Part shown: in pieces, positions 23,954-32,750 of the stretch | Position numbering within the stretch: the first letter of the stretch is position 1 | Layout: each line of letters starts with the position of its first letter | Assembly: GCA_013151255.1 (NCBI GenBank) | Contig: JAADIQ010000124.1 | Coordinates: 1 to 32,750, forward strand | Length of the DNA: 32,750 bases | Source of the DNA: Alphaproteobacteria bacterium | GTDB taxonomy: Bacteria > Pseudomonadota > Alphaproteobacteria > Caulobacterales > Parvularculaceae | Direction: 5' to 3' | Notes under the pieces: generated by a model | Seen by the model: the letters and a program-made list of their open reading frames with translations, nothing else | Told to the model about the DNA's origin: nothing | The model's database searches: none | Program-made: the position numbers and the translations under genes

Positions 23954-26194
23954 ATGTTGAGAACACACTATCCTGGCGTAGCGAGCCTTGTTGCTTTGAT
24001 GGCGGCGCTCAGCCCCGCCCGAGGCGAGGACGCTGAACAGAAGTTCGACATCGCCTTTTCGGTGATTGACGAAATCACGGTTTTCGGGTCCGCCGGCGGG
24101 CTCAACGAAGTGCCGGGGGCGATCACCTATATCGACGCGGCAACGCTCGAAAAACAGTCCTATACGGATATTTTAAGAACGCTGCGCCGGGCGCCGGGCC
24201 TCAACATTCAAGAAGAGGACGGTTATGGGCTGCGGCCGAATATCGGCCTTCGCGGTTCCGGTTCAGATCGCTCCGCGCGGATTAGCATTATGGAGGACGG
24301 CGTTCCGATTGCGCCGGCGCCATATGCTGCGCCCTCGGCCTATTACTTCCCCTATACCGGCCGCATCAACGCTGTTGAGGTGACCAAGGGCACGGGCGTT
24401 GTAAAATACGGGCCGCGCACAACCGGCGGCGCAATCAACCTTTTCTCCACGCCAATCCCCGAGGAATGGTCAGCAAAGGCGCAGCTTCTTTATGGCAGCA
24501 ACGATGGCCGGCGCCTGCATGCATGGACTGGCGGGCGCGGCGATGCGGGCGCCTTCGACGCCGGCATTCTAATTGAGACATTTCAGTACCGAAGCGACGG
24601 CTTTAAAGAAATCGACGCCGGCGGGGCTACCGGTTTTGATATTTCCGATTATGTGATCAAGGCGGGCCTGTTTACCAAAGACGGCGCCGCCTTTCCGCAA
24701 AGCCTGGAATTTAAATATCAGTATTCCGATCAAACATCGAATGAAACCTACCTTGGCCTTACCCGCGCGGACTTCGCCGCCAATCCTACTCGCCGCTATA
24801 ACGCCTCCCAGGAAGATGTTTTCAACAGCAAGCATGAAACGTTTCAGCTTAGCTATTCGGCGGAATTCACGCCCAGCCTGACGCTTGACGTCATCGCCTA
24901 TCGTACGGAATTTGAGCGGAACTGGTTCAAGCTTGAGCGCGTGTTGGGCGTATCAATCTCAACGGTGCTCGCCGACCCGGCTATGTTCGCGGCGGAGTTT
25001 GAAAATCTGGTCGGCGCGCCCGGTTTCATCGGCCCCGACGATGCGCTCGCCATACGTAACAATGCGCGCCAATATTATGCCAACGGCGTACAGGGCACCT
25101 TGACCTACCAGACCAAAACCGGCGCCATCGATCACACGCTCGAGGCCAGCGTGCGCTGGCATAAGGATGAGGTTGACCGGTTCCAGAATTTCGAGAACTT
25201 TCGCGCTGACAATAGCGCGTTGATCCGCACCAGCATTAACCCGCCGGGCTCAGATTCCAACCGTATTCAAACCGGCGAAGCCGTTGCGATTTTCGTGCAG
25301 GACAATCTCGACTGGAACCGGCTCCACGCCACCATTGGCGTGCGGATTGAAGCGATCGACCTTGAGCGCCGCGACTTTGGAACAAACGACCCGGCCCGGA
25401 CCGGCGCAAACCTTTCAACGCGCGAGAATTCCCTGACCGCCGTCTCACCGGCGGTGGGCGTCGTCTATGACCTCACCGATCAACTATCCGTGCTCGGCGG
25501 CGTCTATAAGGGCTTCGCCCCGCCATCGCCCGGCAACGCCCAATCGAGCGAGGAAAAATCAACCAATTGGGAAGGCGGATTTCGCTGGGCGAATGGGCCT
25601 GCAAGCGTTGAAGCGATTGGGTTTTACAACAATTATCAAAATCTGCTCGGCACCTGCACCGATTCCACCGGCGGCAATTGCCTTATCGGCGATCAGTTCG
25701 ACGGCGGCGCGGTTGATGTTTATGGGCTGGAGCTGGTCGCCAAAACCGACGCGAGCGCCTGGATCGACACGCCGTTCAACATCCCCTTATCAGCGGTTTA
25801 CACGCTCACCGACGCGGAGTTTAAAACTTCGTTCAATTCCACATTCGGCCCCTGGGACGATGTCATTGCCGGCGATGAGCTCCCTTATGTGGCGCGGCAT
25901 CAGCTGTTTTTAACCGCCGGCCTCGAAGACGAAAATTGGGGCGGCGAGATCGCCATGTTTTACCAATCGCAGCGGCGCACCGTCGCCGGGCAAGGCGCAA
26001 TCGCCGCCAGTGACCGGCTTGATGCGCATACGGTTTTTGATTTCTCCGGATATGTGGAAATTTTTGACGGCGTAAAACTTCGCGGCAAAGTCGAAAACCT
26101 TTTCAACGAAGTCTATATCGCCGCCGACCAACCCGCCGGATTGCGGCCGGGACTGCCGCGGACTTTCTGGGTTGGCGTCGACGTCGCGCTTTAA
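23954..26194 (+). CDS. TonB-dependent outer-membrane receptor, FecA-like
   Basis: A 746-residue receptor with a signal peptide (about 1-24), then a TonB box-like DEITVFGS (39-46) and a plug domain (about 50-160: VPGAITYIDAATLEKQ, LRTLRRAPGLNIQEEDGYGLRPNIGLRGSG, VEVTKGTGVVKYGPRTTGGAINLFS). The rest is a beta-barrel ending in the aromatic/hydrophobic strand FWVGVDVAL. The plug is closest to FecA-type ferric-citrate receptors. The N-terminal signalling (STN) extension of E. coli FecA is missing and no fecI/fecR genes are near, so control is more likely through the two Fur-like boxes upstream. The ligand is presumed to be a ferric chelate; citrate is only a guess. It converges with anmK across 18 bases. 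Confidence 0.9.
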   Translation: MLRTHYPGVASLVALMAALSPARGEDAEQKFDIAFSVIDEITVFGSAGGLNEVPGAITYIDAATLEKQSYTDILRTLRRAPGLNIQEEDGYGLRPNIGLRGSGSDRSARISIMEDGVPIAPAPYAAPSAYYFPYTGRINAVEVTKGTGVVKYGPRTTGGAINLFSTPIPEEWSAKAQLLYGSNDGRRLHAWTGGRGDAGAFDAGILIETFQYRSDGFKEIDAGGATGFDISDYVIKAGLFTKDGAAFPQSLEFKYQYSDQTSNETYLGLTRADFAANPTRRYNASQEDVFNSKHETFQLSYSAEFTPSLTLDVIAYRTEFERNWFKLERVLGVSISTVLADPAMFAAEFENLVGAPGFIGPDDALAIRNNARQYYANGVQGTLTYQTKTGAIDHTLEASVRWHKDEVDRFQNFENFRADNSALIRTSINPPGSDSNRIQTGEAVAIFVQDNLDWNRLHATIGVRIEAIDLERRDFGTNDPARTGANLSTRENSLTAVSPAVGVVYDLTDQLSVLGGVYKGFAPPSPGNAQSSEEKSTNWEGGFRWANGPASVEAIGFYNNYQNLLGTCTDSTGGNCLIGDQFDGGAVDVYGLELVAKTDASAWIDTPFNIPLSAVYTLTDAEFKTSFNSTFGPWDDVIAGDELPYVARHQLFLTAGLEDENWGGEIAMFYQSQRRTVAGQGAIAASDRLDAHTVFDFSGYVEIFDGVKLRGKVENLFNEVYIAADQPAGLRPGLPRTFWVGVDVAL

Positions 26195-26212
26195 CAAACA
26201 GAGGCCCGTTTA

Positions 26213-27346
26213 TCAGATGGGCGAACGATAAAAAACGCCGCCGCGCATCGGCGCTGGTGCGCGCGTGGTGTTTGGAAAGCTCAGCGGCAGCTTTTTTAAG
26301 CTGCGCACAGCGAGGTAAGCAAAACACTCCGCCTCAAGATCGTCACCGCGCCAGCCCACGTCTTCGGCTGACTTCACCGGCGCGCGAAGCTGCTCGCCAA
26401 GCGCGGCCATCATCGCCGGATTGTGCCGTCCGCCGCCGCAGACAACCCATTCGCCAACCGGTTCCGGCAAAAACCGCTCCGACTTTTCAATGCAGGCCGC
26501 GGTAAACGCCGTCAGCGTCGCCGCGCCGTCTTCCGGCGTTAGCTTCATCACCAAGTCTAGTTTAAAGTCATAGCGGTCGAGAGATTTGGGCGGGTGGCGG
26601 CGCAAATAGGGCGCGAGCAACATCATCCGCAGCACTTCGTCATTCACTTCGCCGGCGCTGGCGAGCTTGCCGCCTTCGTCCATCGCCTCACCGGTTTTTA
26701 ACTCGACCCATTCATCGACAAGCCCGTTGCCGGGCCCGCAATCAAAAGCCACAAGATCAATCCCGCGCGCGCCGCGCGGCACATAGGTGATGTTGGAAAC
26801 GCCGCCGAGATTTATAACGCCGACCGCGTGATGGCGCGGCGGCGCCATCGCCGCCACCAGCGCGCGATGATAGATCGGCGCAAACGGCGCGCCCTCCCCG
26901 CCGGCGGCGACATCGGCTTTGCGAAAATCACCGACGACATCGATACGGGTCTCATCAGCCAGCACCCGGCCATCGCCGAGCTGCCACGTCCGCCCGAGAC
27001 TGCCGCCATTGCGCGGCGGACGATGGAGGATGGTCTGGCCATGAAAACCGATGACATCGATATTCTGCCGCGTGAGCCCGGCCTGTTCCAACAGCGCCGC
27101 CACCGCGCTGACATGCGCGTAGGTCACCTCGCCCGCGGCCTTGCCAATCTCCGCCGCACCGTCGCGCCCTTCCAGCGCCGCCTTGATCGCCCGCCGGACC
27201 CAGATTTTGAGATCGCGGCTGTAAGGTTGGTGCATCACCGCGCCGGTCTCGACTATATTCTCGCCATCGGTGGTGATAATCGCCGCATCAATGCCGTCCA
27301 GCGAGGTGCCGCTCATCAGTCCAATTGCAGTCAAAGTTTCAGTCAT
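26213..27346 (-). CDS. anmK: anhydro-N-acetylmuramic acid kinase
   Basis: A 377-residue kinase from ATG 27346; the frame extends to 27385 without homology. AnmK opens and phosphorylates 1,6-anhydro-MurNAc from peptidoglycan turnover to give MurNAc-6-phosphate. The N-terminal ATP site is AIGLMSGTSLDGIDAAI. Further signatures are VIGFHGQTILHRP, the catalytic-region WQLGDGRVLADETRIDVVGDFRKAD, NLGGVSNITY, DCGPGNGLVDEW and WVVCGGGRHNPAMM. Length matches the family (about 365-380). It is divergent from tyrS, a pairing seen in many alphaproteobacteria. The 134 bases between them should hold both promoters, but none stands out. Confidence 0.96.
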   Translation of the reverse strand: MTETLTAIGLMSGTSLDGIDAAIITTDGENIVETGAVMHQPYSRDLKIWVRRAIKAALEGRDGAAEIGKAAGEVTYAHVSAVAALLEQAGLTRQNIDVIGFHGQTILHRPPRNGGSLGRTWQLGDGRVLADETRIDVVGDFRKADVAAGGEGAPFAPIYHRALVAAMAPPRHHAVGVINLGGVSNITYVPRGARGIDLVAFDCGPGNGLVDEWVELKTGEAMDEGGKLASAGEVNDEVLRMMLLAPYLRRHPPKSLDRYDFKLDLVMKLTPEDGAATLTAFTAACIEKSERFLPEPVGEWVVCGGGRHNPAMMAALGEQLRAPVKSAEDVGWRGDDLEAECFAYLAVRSLKKLPLSFPNTTRAPAPMRGGVFYRSPI

Positions 27347-27519
27347 CGGCAGGGTCCACAAGTTAGGCTCGAATTTGCATACCAAGAGTCGCGAAATTGT
27401 CTGAAGGCTTTTTTAACGCAAACCGTAAGCTTCCCATCACCGCATGAAGAATTGGAAATCCGCGCACGCCATGCTAGACGCGGGCAAGGCCTCATTCGCA
27501 CCCAAACCAAGCCAGGCAA

Positions 27520-28764
27520 ATGTCTTTCAAATCTGAATTCCTGAACACGCTGGACCAGCGCGGCTTTATCGCGCAAGGCACCAACCTTGAAGGCCTTGAC
27601 GAGAAGGCCGCCGCCAGCGTTCTCACCGGTTATATCGGGTTTGATGCGACCGCCAAAAGCCTCCATGCCGGCAGCCTGATCCAGATTATGCTACTCTACT
27701 GGCTGCAACAGACCGGGCACCGGCCGATTGCGCTGATGGGCGGCGGCACCACCAAGGTTGGCGATCCGTCGGGCAAGGATACGCAGCGCACATTGCTATC
27801 GGATGCGGAGATTGACGAAAATATCGCCTCAATCAAAGGCGTGTTCGAGCAGTTTTTGAACTTCGGCGACGGCCCGCAAGAAGCGATGATGGTCAATAAT
27901 GACGATTGGCTGTCTAAGCTCGGCTATGTTGAGTTCCTGCGCGATTACGGGGTTCACTTTACCATCAACCGCATGCTGACTTTCGACAGCGTCAAACTGC
28001 GCCTCGACCGCGAGAGCCCGCTGACATTTCTTGAATTCAACTACATGCTGATGCAAGCCTATGACTTTCACGCGCTCTACAACCGCATCGGCTGCACGCT
28101 GCAACTCGGCGGCTCTGACCAGTGGGGCAATATTGTCAACGGGGTTGAACTGTGCCGGCGCAAAGACAGGGTTGAGGTGTTCGGTCTGACAACGCCGCTC
28201 TTGACGACGGCGTCGGGCAAGAAGATGGGCAAGACCGAAGCCGGCGCCGTGTGGCTCAACGCAGATATGTTTTCGCCATATGATTACTGGCAATATTGGC
28301 GCAATGTCGAAGACGCCGATGTGGCGACCATGCTGGCGCGGTTTACAACCATGCCGATGGACGAAGTGCGCCGGCTTGGCGCGCTTGAGGGTGCGGAAAT
28401 CAACGACGCAAAGAAAATCCTGGCGAGCGAGGCGACCGCGATGTTGCATGGCCGCGAGGCCGCTGCGCGGGCAGCCGCGACTGCGCAGGAGACATTTGAA
28501 AAAGGCGGGGCTGGCGGCGACTTGCCGACCATTCAGCTCAGCGGCGCGGATATCAAAGCCGGCGCGGCTATTATCGACCAGTTTTTGACCGCAGGCCTGT
28601 GCGCCTCAAAAGGCGAAGCGCGCCGGCACATTAAAGCGGGCGCCTTGAAGATAAACGATCAGCCGGTTGGCGAGGAGCGCACCCTCGCGCCCGGCGACAT
28701 AATCGACGGGGCCGTCAAGCTTTCCATCGGCAAGAAAAAACACGCGATCATCAACATCGTCTGA
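27520..28764 (+). CDS. tyrS: tyrosyl-tRNA synthetase
   Basis: A 414-residue class I synthetase that charges tRNA-Tyr. The HIGH equivalent is HAGSL (49-53) after GYIGFDATAKSL. Tyrosine-binding segments include NYMLMQAYDFHAL and LGGSDQWGNIVNG. The KMSKS equivalent is KKMGKT (234-239). The C-terminal S4-like tRNA-binding domain covers about 350-410 (GLCASKGEARRHIKAGALKINDQPV). Length and motifs are complete. Its stop codon is directly followed by the stop of the convergent AsmA-like gene, with no spacer, so neither message can have a dedicated terminator there. Confidence 0.97.
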   Translation: MSFKSEFLNTLDQRGFIAQGTNLEGLDEKAAASVLTGYIGFDATAKSLHAGSLIQIMLLYWLQQTGHRPIALMGGGTTKVGDPSGKDTQRTLLSDAEIDENIASIKGVFEQFLNFGDGPQEAMMVNNDDWLSKLGYVEFLRDYGVHFTINRMLTFDSVKLRLDRESPLTFLEFNYMLMQAYDFHALYNRIGCTLQLGGSDQWGNIVNGVELCRRKDRVEVFGLTTPLLTTASGKKMGKTEAGAVWLNADMFSPYDYWQYWRNVEDADVATMLARFTTMPMDEVRRLGALEGAEINDAKKILASEATAMLHGREAAARAAATAQETFEKGGAGGDLPTIQLSGADIKAGAAIIDQFLTAGLCASKGEARRHIKAGALKINDQPVGEERTLAPGDIIDGAVKLSIGKKKHAIINIV

Positions 28765-31700
28765 TTACGGATTGGATGTTGCGTCCGCAGGCAGCGGATC
28801 GCCATCGTCAGCAGGCGATTGTTCAGATTGCGACACCGGCGCATTATCGTTTGCCGGCCGCTGCGGTCCAAACAGGTTGCGGAAGATACCCGGCGTCAGC
28901 GCCGAAAGCGGGTTCACAAACACGTCCGGAGCCGAGCGATCGCCGGAGATGCTGTAAGACAGAGCAAGCACGCCCTCGCCTTTCTTGCCGACAAACAGAT
29001 CGCCAATAATTGGCGTGTTCCCTAAAATGGAATTAATCTGGTAAACCGGCGCAACAGCGCCATTAAGTTTCACCGCGCCGCCATCATAGATTTCAATGTC
29101 GCCGGCCGCCGTAAACCCTACCGACGAACCGGTGGCGCGAAATTTATCGATGGAAAGAACATTGTCGGTTAAATCGAACTCGCCATAGACGTTGGACAAA
29201 TCGATGCCTTCGCCATTGAGCAAATCGGCGAGGCCTTCAAAGGACCCGACCGAGAATAATCTTGCTAGTAAAGGCGCATCAACGACATGAAGGTTTTGCG
29301 CTTCGATCACGCCAAACAATCCGTCGCGGCCGGGCGCGGCGAATCCGATCTGCATCGAGCCCTCACCGCCGCTAATCGATTTATAACCGAACACCGCTCT
29401 TAGCATTTCGCCCAACGCACTGGTGCGCGCCTCAATCGACTGGCCCGGCCCCTCGTCTTCGCCGGTGTGCGACAGCACCACCTTCAACGGCGCGCCGCCA
29501 GCGGAGAACGCAGTCAAGTCCAACGCTTGCAGCGTCGTTGCGTCGCGCCAAAGATCGAGGCTAACATTATTGTAGTCGACATTCTCGCGCATGCGCATCT
29601 TGTCGATGCGCGCGGTGAGGAACAATCCCGGCCCCCAATTCAGCGCAGCGCCATCGTCATTTGCTCCGCCGGCATTGGCGCCGCCGCTGGCGCCGCCAAC
29701 CAGCTGCTCCAATATCGGCGCCGCCAGCAAGAAGTCGCCGATCGCCGTCACAGCAAACTCGCCCGTGGGTTTGCGTTCGGCGGAAAGGTTGAGGCTGGCG
29801 GCGTCTTTCAGTTCAAATTGCGGAAACGCCGCACTCGCCAACGCGCCGTCTTTGAATTGAAGACTGCCGGCGATAGCAACGCCGTCGCCATTCAGTTCGA
29901 TGTTTTCGATATCAACGCCCCCGTCTGAAAACTTTGCGCGAACCGCCCCGATGGCCGGCGCGCCCTCAGGTTTGCGCCAATCCAGCGCATCAATTGTCAA
30001 AACCGCATTCGCAAAATCCGCCGTCGCCTCAAGGGTTTCAAAATTTCCAATTTTACCAAGCGCGTTTGCCGTAAAGGTTACGGGCCCGCGAATATATTGG
30101 CGCGAGGAAATACCGAACAGATCGCCGGTCGAGGAATCCACCGTTCCGGCAATCGAAAAACTTGACGGGCCATCCTCTTCAAAGAAATTCTGCCGCCAGA
30201 CGATATCAATCGGGGCGTCCGAAAGCCGCGCCTCGGCGGTGATCATCACCGAGCGCGGTTTCAGATCAATGCGGCCCTTCGCATCGGTAAGCTCTGCGTC
30301 TCCGCTAATCCCGGTAATCCGCATCGCCTCAAAGCTCGCCTTGCCGCTATAGCGATAATCTTGCGTCGGGACATCGCGCTTATTGGGCCGCATGATTTCG
30401 ATGCGCGCACGCGCCTTGCCATGAAACTGATCCGGTTTGAGGTTGATTTTCGACATCAGACGCATCGGCTCCTGGTCAAGCACGCCGAGCATGTCTTCAG
30501 ACTTTCCCGTCGCCAGAAAACGAATATAAGTCGGCTGCCATTTTGGCGTGAACACAGGAAACTCAACTTCCGCCTCAGAAATAGCCACCGCGCCAACCCG
30601 CCCGCTGGTTGCTTTCAATAGAAAACTGTTCCCGCGCAAAACGCCGCTGCCGACGCCGACAGTAAGCGGTGTCATTTGTTTGACGAAATACGCCTTGGCG
30701 CCATGAATATCAAAGCTAACTGTCAACGCTTCGTCAGGAACCGGGCGGCCTTTAACCACAGCGCCCTCGGCCAGCGCCATTTCAGCGTTGATGTTTTCAA
30801 TCACCGCCGCTTCCATACGGTCTTCAACCCAGTCGCGCGCGCCCATCGCCATGCCCAACGGCCACAGCTTTAGCAAACGCTCAGGGTCCAGCGCGCCGTC
30901 AATTTTGATTGCCGCATCAACGCCGGGCGATGGCATGGCGCCGCTTTCGTCCGCACGCGGAAATGACATGGAGAAGTTCCCGCCTGCCGTAACATCCAGC
31001 AAGGACAGCGCAATATCGCTAAGGTCAAGACGCCTTTCGGCAACATGATAGCCGCCCGAGACCGCTGCATTGTCAATCAATAGCGGCGCGCGCATTCGGC
31101 TCGGAATATTGAGCGTCACCGCCTCGCCCTTAAGGTCAAACCCAACCCATTCGGGCTTGCGAACATCATCGCCGAACTGGAGGTTAACCGCCCCGTTAAG
31201 CGCGCCGCTGCTGCCATTCACATCAAACGCGAAACGCTCGATAATAAATTCGTTCTTTGCCGGATCAAATTGCGATTCCCATTCGATGAATTTGACCGGT
31301 GTCGGCGTCGGCCCCAGCCGTAAATACCCCCCCTCCAGCCGCGCGACAAAATTTGACGCCAAAACATCGCCGCTCTCCGTCAGGGAAATCACCGCGGCGC
31401 CGGAAACCGGCGCATCAATAATGGCGGCGTGCTCACCGTAGAACATGCTCAAAATATCGCCGATGGGAAAATTAGCGCCGTCTATATCCAGCGTAATCAC
31501 GCCGCTGTTTTCGCTATAATCCGCGTTGACGGTGATGGATGCCGGCGCGCCGCCGGTCTCAATAGCGCCGCCGATAGTTGCTGATAATCCACCAGCCTGT
31601 CTTGTGATCACAACGCTGGCATCGCGCGTCATCCAGGAACGGCCCGATGCGATATCAACGAATGTGATCTCTGCATCGGTCATTTCTGCATTTTCAAATG

Positions 31701-32196
31701 CGTGGTTGAAGATGCTGCGATCAAGCAATGAGGAAAGACGCGAAAACAGAGATTTTCTGGCGCCGCTGCGCACCGCTGGCAATTCCACATTTTGCTCAGC
31801 GTTTCTAATAACGCGAAATTTCGCGCCGCTGGCGACAATCATGCGCGGGCCAACTTCCCCGGTAAAAAAATCGCCCAGCGCAAAGGTCAAACCAACTTCG
31901 GATGCGCTGGCCGCCTCATTGGCCTCATCGTCAATAATCTGTATACCGCTCAGGCGGATAACATAAGCGCCCTTGCCTTCCTGGCGGGCAAGCTTGATCG
32001 TCCCAACCTCGCAGCGATAGCCTTCCGGCAGGCGGGCCTGAACGGCAAACTCAATGCTTGGTTTGAAAATCGACAGAGAAACGGGACCGCTCTCCAGCCG
32101 CCAGAACAGAAAGGCGGCGCCAGCGGCAACAACGGCGATTGCGATAGCGGCGACCTCGATAACAATGAGACCGGCTTTCGCAGCGCGTTTTCTCAT
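28765..32196 (-). CDS. AsmA/YhdP-like envelope protein
   Basis: A 1143-residue protein with one N-terminal membrane anchor (about 9-33, VIEVAAIAIAVVAAGAAFLFW) and a very long, beta-rich periplasmic body. The middle (about 270-560) resembles DUF3971, and the C-terminal part (about 850-1100) resembles AsmA-like C-terminal regions, including GGEGSMQIGF and the run LFSVGSFEGLADLLNGEGIDLSNVYGEFDL. In E. coli, YhdP and related AsmA-like proteins form bridges that carry phospholipids to the outer membrane. The tail (about 1105-1143) is acidic, polar and probably disordered. The family call rests on overall layout and these segments. The gene is monocistronic, with the palindromic repeat in its upstream region. 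Confidence 0.85.
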   Translation of the reverse strand: MRKRAAKAGLIVIEVAAIAIAVVAAGAAFLFWRLESGPVSLSIFKPSIEFAVQARLPEGYRCEVGTIKLARQEGKGAYVIRLSGIQIIDDEANEAASASEVGLTFALGDFFTGEVGPRMIVASGAKFRVIRNAEQNVELPAVRSGARKSLFSRLSSLLDRSIFNHAFENAEMTDAEITFVDIASGRSWMTRDASVVITRQAGGLSATIGGAIETGGAPASITVNADYSENSGVITLDIDGANFPIGDILSMFYGEHAAIIDAPVSGAAVISLTESGDVLASNFVARLEGGYLRLGPTPTPVKFIEWESQFDPAKNEFIIERFAFDVNGSSGALNGAVNLQFGDDVRKPEWVGFDLKGEAVTLNIPSRMRAPLLIDNAAVSGGYHVAERRLDLSDIALSLLDVTAGGNFSMSFPRADESGAMPSPGVDAAIKIDGALDPERLLKLWPLGMAMGARDWVEDRMEAAVIENINAEMALAEGAVVKGRPVPDEALTVSFDIHGAKAYFVKQMTPLTVGVGSGVLRGNSFLLKATSGRVGAVAISEAEVEFPVFTPKWQPTYIRFLATGKSEDMLGVLDQEPMRLMSKINLKPDQFHGKARARIEIMRPNKRDVPTQDYRYSGKASFEAMRITGISGDAELTDAKGRIDLKPRSVMITAEARLSDAPIDIVWRQNFFEEDGPSSFSIAGTVDSSTGDLFGISSRQYIRGPVTFTANALGKIGNFETLEATADFANAVLTIDALDWRKPEGAPAIGAVRAKFSDGGVDIENIELNGDGVAIAGSLQFKDGALASAAFPQFELKDAASLNLSAERKPTGEFAVTAIGDFLLAAPILEQLVGGASGGANAGGANDDGAALNWGPGLFLTARIDKMRMRENVDYNNVSLDLWRDATTLQALDLTAFSAGGAPLKVVLSHTGEDEGPGQSIEARTSALGEMLRAVFGYKSISGGEGSMQIGFAAPGRDGLFGVIEAQNLHVVDAPLLARLFSVGSFEGLADLLNGEGIDLSNVYGEFDLTDNVLSIDKFRATGSSVGFTAAGDIEIYDGGAVKLNGAVAPVYQINSILGNTPIIGDLFVGKKGEGVLALSYSISGDRSAPDVFVNPLSALTPGIFRNLFGPQRPANDNAPVSQSEQSPADDGDPLPADATSNP

Positions 32197-32310
32197 ATCG
32201 ATACCAGGCCGTTGCCGGCCGCCCTGTTACTGCACCCAAATATACCTAGACGCCCGCCCCCTCAAAAACGTCCGAGCCCATAGGCGTACCTACCAAATTG
32301 ACTTGCTGCA

Positions 32311-32429
32311 AGAGCAGCGCCGCTCTGGAGCATTTTCCGACCAAGTGGATACCGGTTGGGCGCAGAAAATGCGACCAACTGAGATTCTAGAGCAAACATC
32401 CCGACCGGAACGGTCGGATTTTGCTCTAG
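32311..32429. repeat. nested palindromic intergenic repeat
   Basis: The 292-base gap 32197-32488 contains three stem structures. AGAGC/GCTCT lies at 32311-32326. GCATTTTC (32330-32337) pairs with GAAAATGC (32365-32372) around an inner CCAA/TTGG. CTAGAGCAAA (32387-32396) pairs with TTTGCTCTAG (32420-32429) around CCGACCG-GAA-CGGTCGG (32401-32417). The combination resembles short palindromic repeats seen many times in Rhizobiales genomes. The rest of the gap shows no gene. It separates divergent genes, so it may also carry their promoters. Confidence 0.7.
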
Positions 32430-32488
32430 TGGAATTTCGAAAGCCGGATATTGTGCGCTGCTCAAATTCAATTTTTCAAGGACACCCT

Positions 32489-32750
32489 ATGGCCAAAAAT
32501 CTCGAACCCGGCGCCAGAGCGCCGGCTTTTTCGATGGAAACCGGCGACGGCGATAAAATCGCATCTAAAGACCTTAAGGGCAAAAAAGTCGTGCTTTATT
32601 TCTACCCCAAGGACGACACGCCCGGCTGCACAAAAGAGGCGATCGGCTTTTCTGAAGGCATCGCAAAGTTTAAACGCGCCGGCGCCGTTGTCGTTGGCGT
32701 GTCCAAAGATACGCCCGCTAAGCATCAGAAATTTAAGGACAAACACGGGC
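32489..32750 (+). CDS. bcp: Bcp/PrxQ-type thiol peroxidase (partial, right edge)
   Basis: The first 87 residues of a peroxiredoxin; the frame runs off the window. ATG 32489 has AAGGA (32478-32482) six bases upstream. The thioredoxin-fold start shows GARAPAFSMETGDG, LKGKKVVLYFYPKDDTPGCTKEA with peroxidatic Cys47, and VVVGVSKDTPAKHQKF. Bcp enzymes reduce hydrogen and organic peroxides with thioredoxin. The resolving cysteine found five residues after the peroxidatic one in E. coli Bcp is replaced by Ile52, so it is either a 1-Cys form or uses a cysteine beyond the window. Confidence 0.93.
   Translation, partial: MAKNLEPGARAPAFSMETGDGDKIASKDLKGKKVVLYFYPKDDTPGCTKEAIGFSEGIAKFKRAGAVVVGVSKDTPAKHQKFKDKHG

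Overview
The window looks like chromosomal core DNA from an alphaproteobacterium. Moderately high GC, a ChvG/ChvI two-component pair next to an EIIA-HPr phosphotransferase module, an aroK-aroB cluster beside xerD and a CNNM/CorC gene, and IF3 with the alphaproteobacterial-type N-terminus all point that way. I cannot fix the order from the sequence. Caulobacterales/Parvularculales-like and Rhizobiales-like features are mixed, and the palindromic intergenic repeats resemble families common in those groups. I see no phage, insertion sequence, CRISPR array, rRNA or tRNA gene.

Layout. The left edge (1-114) holds the end of a possible copper chaperone, facing an unknown four-helix membrane protein. 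Positions 1569-4721 carry a secreted NTF2-like protein, an ABC-F ATPase and a 47-residue membrane peptide. Positions 4737-8540 are a minus-strand block: a 41-residue membrane peptide, an exported alanine-rich protein, XerD-type recombinase and AccA. Positions 8660-12986 are a plus-strand block: AroK, AroB, a CBS-domain CNNM/CorC protein and a Tet-type MFS exporter, ending in a cluster of palindromes. Positions 13185-16528 are minus strand: a small coiled-coil membrane protein, a strong terminator, infC and two glycosyltransferases (GT9, GT4). An ABHD10-like hydrolase (plus) follows.

Positions 17472-20115 hold the most unusual unit: a BlaI/MecI-type repressor overlapped by a 722-residue fusion of a BlaR1-like M56 membrane metallopeptidase, an intact M23 (LytM) peptidoglycan endopeptidase domain and a very charged helical tail. 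Two near-perfect BlaI-type dyads lie upstream. It reads as a possible cell-wall-sensing repressor/protease system.

Positions 20129-23331 (minus) carry ChvI, ChvG, EIIA(Man) and HPr. The hprK and rapZ genes that usually sit between chvG and EIIA in alphaproteobacteria are absent. PhhB, two tandem Fur-like boxes and a FecA-like TonB receptor follow, then AnmK (cell-wall sugar recycling), TyrRS, a 1143-residue AsmA/YhdP-like protein, a palindromic repeat and the start of a Bcp/PrxQ peroxiredoxin.

The infC reading frame most probably begins at a non-canonical ATA codon, which restores the normal length and N-terminus of IF3. Convergent gene pairs are very tightly packed (0-18 bases apart), so most intergenic information lies upstream of genes.
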